Assembly (NCBI GenBank): GCA_964492615.1
Contig: CAZBKZ010000070.1
Location: 1 to 7,082 of the forward strand
Direction of reading: 5' to 3'
DNA: 7,082 bases
Source: JAABTH01 sp964492615
Lineage (GTDB): Bacteria; Bacillota; Dethiobacteria; DTU022
The notes under the pieces were generated by a model. That model searched no databases. It saw nothing but the letters and a program-made list of their open reading frames with translations, and was not told the origin of the DNA. Positions 1-5,742 of this stretch are shown here, one piece after another. The first letter of the stretch is position 1. Each line of letters starts with the position of its first letter. A program made the translations under genes and the position numbers.

Positions 1-31
1 ATTTGTATCGGCAATTATGAATAATAATTAA

Positions 32-50
32 TAAACAGGCATTCTGTTTA
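32..50. repeat. Small perfect hairpin near left edge
   Basis: TAAACAG and CTGTTTA form a perfect 7-bp stem around a 5-base loop. There is no T-run directly after it, so it is not a standard intrinsic terminator. It may belong to the 3' end of a transcript entering from the left. The surrounding positions 1-101 are AT-rich and I see no gene in them; a plus-strand frame is open from base 1 to a TAA at 22-24, too short to assign. Confidence 0.35.
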
Positions 51-101
51 AAGTGATCAAATACCTGCTTACATTACCAGCAATGTTGAAATCATGTAAA
101 T

Positions 102-138
102 AAAAAAGAAAAGGGTTTAAAGGCCCTTTTCTTTTTTT
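102..138. terminator. Bidirectional intrinsic terminator
   Basis: A 14-base arm (102-115, A6-G-A4-G3) is perfectly complementary to the arm at 124-137, with an 8-base loop. The A-rich left arm and T-rich right arm give a U-tract whichever strand is transcribed. On the minus strand it lies downstream of the importer operon; on the plus strand it would end any transcript entering from the left. It is probably the back-up stop for the operon behind the hairpin at 153-178. Confidence 0.8.
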
Positions 139-152
139 ACCAGTTTTGGGTT

Positions 153-178
153 AAAAACTGCACAGCTTTAGCCTGTGC
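153..178 (-). terminator. Operon-end hairpin with U-tract
   Basis: GCACAG (160-165) and CTGTGC (173-178) form a 6-bp GC-rich stem with a 7-base loop. Read on the minus strand it begins 10 bases after the stop codon of the last importer gene and is followed by AG and five U residues (157-153). This is a plausible primary intrinsic terminator of the operon. A further inverted repeat, CAGTTTT/AAAACTG (141-147/154-160), could form an alternative, mutually exclusive stem. Confidence 0.6.
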
Positions 179-188
179 GCTTATAAAT

Positions 189-1760
189 TTATTCAAATCG
201 TACAGAATGGAGGTTGGGTCTGAAATTAAAATCCATACAAAAGTTTTTAACATAATCTCGGGCTGCATAGACTGTCATATCATGATAAATAGGTGAAATC
301 GGCGCTTCCTCAGCCACGATATCCTGGAGTGTGAAGTAAAGGTTGCGGCGATTCCGCTGATCCATCTCGCTTGCTGCCTGCTCAATTAAAATATCAACTC
401 CTGAATTACTAAAAAGCATACCTCTGTTAAGGTTAAAACTACCGGTTGACAATATCCAGGTTCTGAAAAAATCGTCCGGATCACTCCCTGTCCAGGGAGT
501 AAAAGTTATGTTGTAATCTCCTGTTTTAACTGCATCATTGTAGGCACCTGCTTCAAGGCTTAGTATTTCAGCATTGAAACCCCTGGCATTAAGCTCAGTC
601 TGAAGGTACTGGGCGATAGAAAGCATGGGCCAGCGTGCAGTCCAGGCTGTATTTACCAGTAATTTGATATTCGTGTTTCCCTGCAGATGACGGTTGATTA
701 ATGCGGTTGCTTCATCAGGATCGTATGCAGGTGTTGAGGCAGGATTGATCCAGTATTCGGCCAGCGGAGTAATAACTCCCTGAGCTGGTCTGCCTATACC
801 TTCAAGCATTGTTGCCACTAGCTCTTCCCGGTCCAGGAGCATGGTTACAGCCCTGCGCAGTTCGGAGTTGTGAAAAGGCTCACTTTCTGTCTGAAAATGC
901 ATGTAAATTGTGGTTAAAACTTCAACCGTCATAATTTCAATAGAGGGCTCTACTTCCAGCAAGGGTACCTGTTCCGGAAGAATAACACCCACGTCTGCCA
1001 GCACATCAACTTCACCCGCCAGCAGGGCAGCCACTCGCGTGTTTGCATCGGGGATATATTTAAAAATAACCTTATCGATTTCCGGTTTTCCGTTCCAGTA
1101 TTCGTTAAATGCGGCGAGGGTAATTTGATCATTTCCGTATTCTTCAAACTTGTAAGGGCCGGTACCAATTGGCTCTGTTAGCCCGTTATTCTCTTCATTG
1201 AGAACCAGGGGACTGAAAATGGCACAGGGGAAATAACTGATCATTTCAGGGAAGGCCGGCATCGGAACTGCAAGTTCAACTTCTATGGTCAAATCATCGA
1301 CAACACGAATGTCGACCAATTCACTATATGGTTGAGCTGTGCCCGGGTGTTTGCTTAGTCGCTGAAGATTATCTTTTACTACTTCGGCATTCATAATACT
1401 GCCGTCATGGAACTTGATTCCTTCCTGCAATGCAAAAGTCCAGATTCGGCCGTCCTCAGATGGATAAAAATCGCTGGCAAGCCAGGGCTGTGCATTGAGG
1501 TTGGCATCAAGATAAACCAGGCTTTCCCAGACATTGGTACTGCCGTGTAAAAAGGTTCTATCCTCCGGACCGTAGTAAAAATCACGCCCCAGGCCGATTA
1601 GAAGGGTATCCCTAGCCGGACTTTCTTCAATTACTTCCAGGTTCTCAATTACTTCCGGGTTGGAATCTGTGACCTGGTTTTCTGTTGTGCACGAAGACAA
1701 CATTATGACCGGGATAAAGATCAACATCCAAAATAAGGTAATTCGTTTCCAATTTTTCAT
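189..1760 (-). CDS. nikA: ABC importer solute-binding lipoprotein (SBP_bac_5, NikA-like)
   Basis: Extracytoplasmic receptor, 523 residues, that would capture the substrate and deliver it to the permease pair. Residues 1-24 form a lipoprotein signal: charged KNWKR, hydrophobic stretch, then lipobox LSSC with Cys24 as the lipid anchor. An acidic linker (25-50) leads to a family 5 solute-binding domain with the usual landmarks: a tryptophan/EDG stretch (92-108), PIGTGPY (197-203), EYWNGKP (220-226) and PDANTRVAALLAGEVDVL (237-254). I chose ATG 1760 because it gives the signal peptide and has AGAGGAGAG upstream; an in-frame TTG at 1817 would add 19 residues that block the signal. It is the last gene of the operon, 57 bases after the E ATPase. 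Nickel specificity is inferred from the permease and operator. By eye, the residue aligned to the Ni-ligand His416 of E. coli NikA (DPH) is Asp429 (DPD), so the ligand mode may differ, or the substrate may be a peptide. Confidence 0.85.
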   Translation of the reverse strand: MKNWKRITLFWMLIFIPVIMLSSCTTENQVTDSNPEVIENLEVIEESPARDTLLIGLGRDFYYGPEDRTFLHGSTNVWESLVYLDANLNAQPWLASDFYPSEDGRIWTFALQEGIKFHDGSIMNAEVVKDNLQRLSKHPGTAQPYSELVDIRVVDDLTIEVELAVPMPAFPEMISYFPCAIFSPLVLNEENNGLTEPIGTGPYKFEEYGNDQITLAAFNEYWNGKPEIDKVIFKYIPDANTRVAALLAGEVDVLADVGVILPEQVPLLEVEPSIEIMTVEVLTTIYMHFQTESEPFHNSELRRAVTMLLDREELVATMLEGIGRPAQGVITPLAEYWINPASTPAYDPDEATALINRHLQGNTNIKLLVNTAWTARWPMLSIAQYLQTELNARGFNAEILSLEAGAYNDAVKTGDYNITFTPWTGSDPDDFFRTWILSTGSFNLNRGMLFSNSGVDILIEQAASEMDQRNRRNLYFTLQDIVAEEAPISPIYHDMTVYAARDYVKNFCMDFNFRPNLHSVRFE

Positions 1761-1817
1761 GATAGCACTCTCCTCTTTAATAATTAAGTCTGCAGGGTAT
1801 TCCGGGCAAAAATGCAA

Positions 1818-2765
1818 CTATTTAAACAAACGACAGGCAACTTGGTGCCCGGCTTGAATTTCCTTTAGCGAGGGATTTTCAAAAAGGCACTCTTTATTCC
1901 GTTCTGAACAACGGGGGTAGAAACGGCAACCTGGTCCATAGTCGGCCGGGTCAGGAGGTTCCCCCTCTAAAAGTTTAATTTTTTTATCCGGCTGTAAGGC
2001 CGGTTCAGCAGCCAGCAGTGCCACGGTATAAGGATGTGCCGCCATCTTAAGCATGGAAGTGGGGATGGTTTCAATAATTTGGCCTCCGTACATAACCATG
2101 ATCTGTGGGCATAGATAGCGAACAATTGCGAGATCATGTGATACAAACAGATAATGAAGCCCGCGCTTCTGTTGTAAATCAAGAAGAAGGTTTAACAACT
2201 GAGCCTGAACGGAGACATCAAGCCCTGAGGTAGCTTCATCGCAGAGAATTAGTTTGGGTTGCGCGATCATAGCCCTGGCTATGGCGATTCTCCTCTGCTG
2301 GCCTCCGCTAAATTCATGTGGGTAGTGATTTATGCTCATAGAATCCAGGCCGACCTGTTCCAACACAACTGCAACCTTTTCTTTTATGGCAGACTCTGAA
2401 AAGGAACCCCGGAAATTGGTCAGAGGTTCGGCAACTAACCGGCCAACCGTGAGCCTGGGGTTAAGGGAAGCGGCTGCGTCCTGAAAAATAGCCTGCACTT
2501 CCCTGCGGAATTCAATTGTTTTTTTATCGGTGAATTCTGAATAACTCATACCATGGAATAAAATGTCCCCTTCACTTGGTTTTTCCAGTTTCAGTAACAG
2601 GCGTAGCAAGGTGCTTTTACCGCAACCGCTTTCTCCAACCAGGCCAACACTTGAGCGATCCCTGAGAGAAATGCAAACCCGATCTACAGCCCGGACGATT
2701 TCAACCGATTTGCTGCGCTTTGCCTTGTAATGTTTACTCAGGTTGATGGTTTTTAAAATAATCAG
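1818..2765 (-). CDS. nikE: ABC importer ATPase, NikE/DppF-like, non-ATG start
   Basis: Cytoplasmic ATPase, 315 residues if started at CTG 2765. Walker A GESGCGKST lies at 44-52, Q-loop Q95, signature FSGGQQRR at 152-159, Walker B LILCDE at 172-177 and switch His210. The FRREVQAIFQD stretch and DEATSGLD resemble E. coli NikE (FRRDIQMVFQD, DEAVSNLD). The C-terminus has the oligopeptide/nickel-type cysteine cluster (CRFYPRC, then two more Cys). No ATG, GTG or TTG occurs in frame before the Walker A; the first is TTG 2609, which would delete Walker A and cannot be the true start. A strong AAGGAGG (2778-2772) sits 6 bases before CTG 2765, and CTGA overlaps the upstream TGA stop just like an ordinary ATGA junction. 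ATT 2762 (9-base spacing) is the alternative. Homologous N-terminal sequence (ILKTINLSKHY) begins right there, so the gene is intact rather than truncated. Confidence 0.85.
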   Translation of the reverse strand: MIILKTINLSKHYKAKRSKSVEIVRAVDRVCISLRDRSSVGLVGESGCGKSTLLRLLLKLEKPSEGDILFHGMSYSEFTDKKTIEFRREVQAIFQDAAASLNPRLTVGRLVAEPLTNFRGSFSESAIKEKVAVVLEQVGLDSMSINHYPHEFSGGQQRRIAIARAMIAQPKLILCDEATSGLDVSVQAQLLNLLLDLQQKRGLHYLFVSHDLAIVRYLCPQIMVMYGGQIIETIPTSMLKMAAHPYTVALLAAEPALQPDKKIKLLEGEPPDPADYGPGCRFYPRCSERNKECLFENPSLKEIQAGHQVACRLFK

Positions 2766-3775
2766 GAAGAGCCTCCTTGCCCGGCTTGACTACCCGCAAA
2801 TGTAAGTAAATGGCAGGCAGCGCTTCTCTTGCTGCTAACCGGTTCGGTTGAAGGAATTATCTCCCTGCATAAAGGTTTAACTTCGTTGCAGCGGGGGTGA
2901 AAAGGGCATCCTTCAATATTTTCAAAGGTTCGGGGAGCGCTTCCTGTGATTGCTTCAAGTCGGTTACTACTGCAAAATGAAGGGTGTGACTTGATTAGCG
3001 CCCGCGTATACGGGTGGCAGGGGTTATTGAAGACTTCTCTCAAAGGGCCTTCCTCTACAATCATTCCTCCATACATAACTGCAACCCGGTTGGCAATTGA
3101 AGCAGCAGCAGCGAGGTCGTGCGTTATAAAGAGCAGTGAAAGACAGCATTCAGATAACTGGCGATTAAGCTCAGCCAGTATTTGCCCCTGCAGGGTTACA
3201 TCAAGAGAGGAAGTAGGCTCATCGGCAATCAGGATTTGCGGATGAAGAATCAGGGCCAGGGCCAGTGAAGCCCTCTGCCGCATACCACCACTCAGCTGGA
3301 AGGGGTAGCTGTTATAAACTCTTTGCGCCGGTAGTTTTAATGCCCGAAGTTTTTCGAGGGCGAACATTTCTGCCTCTTTTTTTTTCGTTTTCCGGTGAGC
3401 AAGAATTGTTTCCCTGATCTGTGCCCCAACAGTAATTACAGGATTTAAAGAGGCGAGTGGATCCTGAAACATCATTGATAGTTGAGTACCTCTAAGCTTT
3501 CTGAATTCTTTACCGGGCATCTCAAGCAGATTGCGTCCATTCATCATGATTGCTCCCCCACAAATTGTCCCCGGCGATGGAACCATGCGCATAATGGAAA
3601 GAGAGGTAACACTTTTGCCGGCGCCACTTTCGCCGATCAGGGCCAGACATTGGTTTTTATACAGGCTGAGGTTAACGTTTTTTACTGCCCGGATAATACC
3701 TGATGAGGTATAAAATGAAGTGGAGAGATCCATAACCTCAAGAACTTTCTGTTTTGTCCTGTTCTGATCCAGCAT
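2762..3775 (-). CDS. nikD: ABC importer ATPase, NikD/DppD-like
   Basis: Cytoplasmic ATPase partner of the E subunit, 337 residues. Walker A GESGAGKS is at 48-55, Q-loop Gln104 (MMFQDP), signature LSGGMRQR at 161-168, Walker B ILIADEP at 181-187, D-loop SSLD at 189-192 and switch His219. The C-terminal extension carries CPFHPRC, then two more cysteines, the oligopeptide/dipeptide/nickel ATPase tail; in some Dpp/Opp ATPases this holds an iron-sulfur cluster. At 337 residues it is the long Dpp-type rather than the roughly 254-residue E. coli NikD. I chose ATG 3775: AAAGGA lies 6 bases upstream and the ATG follows the TAA of permease C by one base. A GTG at 3793 would add six residues and overlap that gene. 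The stop codon overlaps the CTG start of the E subunit, implying translational coupling. Confidence 0.88.
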   Translation of the reverse strand: MLDQNRTKQKVLEVMDLSTSFYTSSGIIRAVKNVNLSLYKNQCLALIGESGAGKSVTSLSIMRMVPSPGTICGGAIMMNGRNLLEMPGKEFRKLRGTQLSMMFQDPLASLNPVITVGAQIRETILAHRKTKKKEAEMFALEKLRALKLPAQRVYNSYPFQLSGGMRQRASLALALILHPQILIADEPTSSLDVTLQGQILAELNRQLSECCLSLLFITHDLAAAASIANRVAVMYGGMIVEEGPLREVFNNPCHPYTRALIKSHPSFCSSNRLEAITGSAPRTFENIEGCPFHPRCNEVKPLCREIIPSTEPVSSKRSAACHLLTFAGSQAGQGGSS

Positions 3776-3776
3776 A

Positions 3777-4658
3777 TTATTTCCTTTCTCCACCAGGAAG
3801 TGTCCAGGTCAGATAATTTTTATTTAAGGTATTATTAACTGACGAACGGGGGTCGAGAATATCCCTGAGACCATCTCCAAGCAGGTTAAACCCCAATACC
3901 GTTAAACCAATAGCCAGTCCCGGAGCGAGCATAAGCCGTGGTTCTGTTTGCATAAAGGGGCGGGCATCGTTAATCATAGCTCCCCATTCAGGCGTTGGTG
4001 GTTGCGCTCCCAGGCCGAGAAAGGAGAGGGTGGCAATTGACAGGATCAGTTTTCCCAGATCCAATGTTGCCAGAACTACCAGCGGAGGAAGCAGATTTGG
4101 CATTACGTGCTTCCACAGTAGCTTAATTCCCCTGGTTCCACATATTTTTGCAGCGGAAATATACTCTTTTTCTTTAATCGAAAGAACCATACCCCGGGCT
4201 ACACGGGCATAGCCAACCCATGAGACAAGAGCTAAAGCCAGCATAACATTAAACAGGCCGGGTCCGAAAATGCCGATCAAGACAAGGGCCAGGATAAGAT
4301 TGGGAAAAGCCAGGATCATATCAACCAGGCGCATAATTACTGAGTCTGCCAACCCTCCCCTGAAGCCGGCAAGCATGCCAAGGGGGATGCCGACGGCCAT
4401 TATTACTAACAGAATAGAGAGCGAGTAAGTGAGGGTTATTCTTGCTCCGAATAGAATTCGGGAAAAAAGGCAGCGACCCAGGGAATCTGTGCCTAGAGGA
4501 TAGTCACGATCAGGTGGTAAAAGACGTTGTCCTAACACAACAGGTTCCGGGTCGTGCGGCGCTGCCAGTGGTGCCAGCAGGGCTGTAAGAAAAACCAGAA
4601 TAATAATAATTAAGCCGACCAGTGAGGCCGGATCGCGTGTTATCCTGGTTAACATCAT
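3777..4658 (-). CDS. nikC: ABC importer inner-membrane permease, NikC/DppC-like
   Basis: Integral membrane permease, 293 residues, pairing with the B subunit to form the channel. A first membrane helix (about 13-34) is followed by the family's N-terminal motif LGTDSLGRCLFSR (55-67), where Cys63 replaces the Asp common in DppC and E. coli NikC. Several further helices follow, and the cytoplasmic ATPase-coupling EAA-type loop is seen as EYISAAKICGTRGIKLLWKHV. The C-terminus has LGDGLRDILDPR, as in the BPD_transp_1 family. Two adjacent ATGs (4658 and 4655) follow AAGGAGG (4669-4663); the second has the better 7-base spacing, while the first gives a 4-base ATGA overlap with permease B. I list the first, and the product differs by one Met. 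Its stop is one base before the ATG of the D ATPase. Confidence 0.88.
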   Translation of the reverse strand: MMLTRITRDPASLVGLIIIILVFLTALLAPLAAPHDPEPVVLGQRLLPPDRDYPLGTDSLGRCLFSRILFGARITLTYSLSILLVIMAVGIPLGMLAGFRGGLADSVIMRLVDMILAFPNLILALVLIGIFGPGLFNVMLALALVSWVGYARVARGMVLSIKEKEYISAAKICGTRGIKLLWKHVMPNLLPPLVVLATLDLGKLILSIATLSFLGLGAQPPTPEWGAMINDARPFMQTEPRLMLAPGLAIGLTVLGFNLLGDGLRDILDPRSSVNNTLNKNYLTWTLPGGERK

Positions 4659-5599
4659 CCAGCCTCCTTTTCTCCCAGGCGAATCCGGGGATCAAGGTAG
4701 TGATATGATAAATCGACAGCCAGATTAACAAAAACATATATAATAGCCATGAACAGGGCGTAACCCTGTAAAACAGGTATGTCGCGATTAAAGATAGCCT
4801 GAACAGCCAAACGGCCTACACCCGGCCAGGCGAAAACCTGCTCAACCACAATTGTTCCTCCCAGCAGGCTGCCCAGGGAAAGGCCTAATACAGTAACAAG
4901 AGGAATCAGGGCGTTGCGCAGGGCATGAATGCCCACTACAACAGTTTCCTTGAGGCCGCGTGCCCTCGCTGCTCTTACATAATCCAGCTGCAGCACTTCC
5001 AGCAGGCCTGCCCTTAATAAACGGGCGTAGGTGGCTGCCAGGCCAAAGCCAAGAGTTAAGGATGGTAGAATGAGGTGCTTCCAGCTACCCGAACCCATGA
5101 CCGGCAGCCAACTGGAAGGGACTGCAATATAACTGATCAAAAGCAAACCAATGTAAAATGAAGGAAGAGAAGCCCCAACCAGGGCTACCAGGCGGCTGAT
5201 GTGATCAATCAGGGTTTTATTGAACAATGCAGCAGCTATCCCCAGAGGAAAGGCAATTAAAATCATCGCGATCATTCCACCTGCGGTTAAAGTCAAGGTT
5301 GCTGGCAGACGGCTCATTATTTCTTTAAGTACCGGCTGACCGCTATTATATGAAATACCTAAATCGCCATGCATAAGCCGGCTCAGCCAGTTGAAATAGC
5401 GAACGTGCAGCGGGCCGTCAAGACCCATAAGACTGCGTGTGGCGGCGAGGTTTTGCGGCGTTATTTCTATATCCCTTTTGATCAGCATTATTTCTGCAGG
5501 ATCACTCGGGGCCAATTCAACCAGAAAGAAGGTTATGATGCTTACCCCCAGCATTACAATCAGCAGAGACGCAATTTTTTTAAGAATATTTTTAAACAA
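4655..5599 (-). CDS. nikB: ABC importer inner-membrane permease, NikB-like
   Basis: First gene of the operon: integral membrane permease of 314 residues, the same length I recall for E. coli NikB. Remembered NikB stretches match well: ATRSLMGLDGPLHVRY, LPATLTL, WLPVMGSGSWKHLILP and VFAWPGVGRLAVQAIFNRDIPVLQ. The EAA-type loop (DYVRAARARGLKETVVVG) for ATPase coupling is present, as is the terminal LDPRIR. The start is TTG 5599, giving FKNILKKIASLLIVMLGVSIITFFLVELAPSDP, the usual N-terminus of this family. A GAGGTG binding site lies at 5609-5604, only 4 bases away. A TTG start with short spacing may keep expression low. The gene overlaps permease C by four bases. Among the five genes this one best supports a nickel-type rather than a peptide-type system. 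Confidence 0.88.
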   Translation of the reverse strand: MFKNILKKIASLLIVMLGVSIITFFLVELAPSDPAEIMLIKRDIEITPQNLAATRSLMGLDGPLHVRYFNWLSRLMHGDLGISYNSGQPVLKEIMSRLPATLTLTAGGMIAMILIAFPLGIAAALFNKTLIDHISRLVALVGASLPSFYIGLLLISYIAVPSSWLPVMGSGSWKHLILPSLTLGFGLAATYARLLRAGLLEVLQLDYVRAARARGLKETVVVGIHALRNALIPLVTVLGLSLGSLLGGTIVVEQVFAWPGVGRLAVQAIFNRDIPVLQGYALFMAIIYVFVNLAVDLSYHYLDPRIRLGEKEAG

Positions 5600-5609
5600 A
5601 AAACACCTC

Positions 5610-5637
5610 GTGTTACATTATAGCTTACGCGTGGCAC
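5610..5637. promoter_or_regulatory. Candidate operator, NikR-like inverted repeat
   Basis: GTGTTAC (5610-5616) is followed after exactly 14 bases by GTGGCAC (5631-5637), which matches 5 of 7 positions of the perfect partner GTAACAC. The element encloses the importer -10 box. A GTGTTAC-spacer-GTAACAC form is what I recall for the Geobacter type of nickel regulator NikR; the memory and the imperfect right half make this tentative. No regulator gene lies in the window. Confidence 0.45.
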
Positions 5638-5645
5638 TAAATACC
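5617..5645 (-). promoter_or_regulatory. Putative promoter of the importer operon
   Basis: On the minus strand a perfect TATAAT -10 box lies at 5622-5617. Seventeen bases upstream is only a weak -35 (GGTATT, 5645-5640). Transcription would start near 5610, just upstream of the GAGGTG binding site, so the leader would be about 11 bases. The -10 lies inside the GTGTTAC/GTGGCAC element, so a bound regulator would block it. Confidence 0.5.
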
Positions 5646-5661
5646 TAAAAAAAATGTCGGT

Positions 5662-5690
5662 GTTACAATGTGTAGTTATCGTGCTATAAT
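5662..5690 (+). promoter_or_regulatory. Putative promoter of the methyltransferase gene
   Basis: GTTACA (5662-5667, 4 of 6 to the -35 consensus) and a perfect TATAAT (5685-5690) are separated by 17 bases. Transcription would start near 5697, leaving a leader of about 42 bases. The -35 box is part of the second GTGTTAC half-site and the -10 box is inside the palindrome at 5681-5698, so both elements are exposed to the same regulator. Confidence 0.55.
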
Positions 5691-5698
5691 TATAACAC
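5681..5698. promoter_or_regulatory. 18-bp near-perfect palindrome over the -10 box
   Basis: GTGCTATAATTATAACAC is self-complementary at 16 of 18 positions; only the fourth pair breaks symmetry. Its ends match the GTG/CAC ends of the half-sites at 5610, 5631 and 5660. Because TATAATTATA is symmetric it also supplies a minus-strand TATAAT (5694-5689), so it could serve a second divergent start. Its position suggests an operator. Confidence 0.45.
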
Positions 5699-5733
5699 AG
5701 CTTTAGCCGTTTTTCCATAATATTTATTAAAAC

Positions 5734-5742
5734 AGGAAGTGA
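5734..5742 (+). promoter_or_regulatory. Shine-Dalgarno overlapping the annotated GTG start
   Basis: AGGAAGTGA matches 8 of 9 bases of the extended binding sequence AGGAGGTGA. The only standard start codon of the methyltransferase, GTG 5739-5741, lies inside it. Five bases after the end of the element is ATT (5748-5750), in frame, at the spacing expected for a start. The element therefore argues for an ATT start or for unusual initiation at GTG. Confidence 0.5.

Noticed and set aside
1761..1817. TTG 1817 as the start of the binding protein
   Set aside because: It would place 19 residues ahead of a clear lipoprotein signal peptide, and the good binding site lies before ATG 1760.
1818..2609. 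E ATPase as a truncated gene starting at TTG 2609
   Set aside because: The frame continues upstream with Walker A and the family N-terminus, right back to a strong binding site, so the short version is an artefact of requiring a standard start codon.
161..5708. 13-base word CACAGCTTTAGCC present at both 161-173 and 5696-5708, flanking the operon
   Set aside because: As a possible attachment or insertion repeat it is too short: in 7 kb one such chance match is roughly expected. The left copy is explained by a terminator hairpin and there are no mobile genes.
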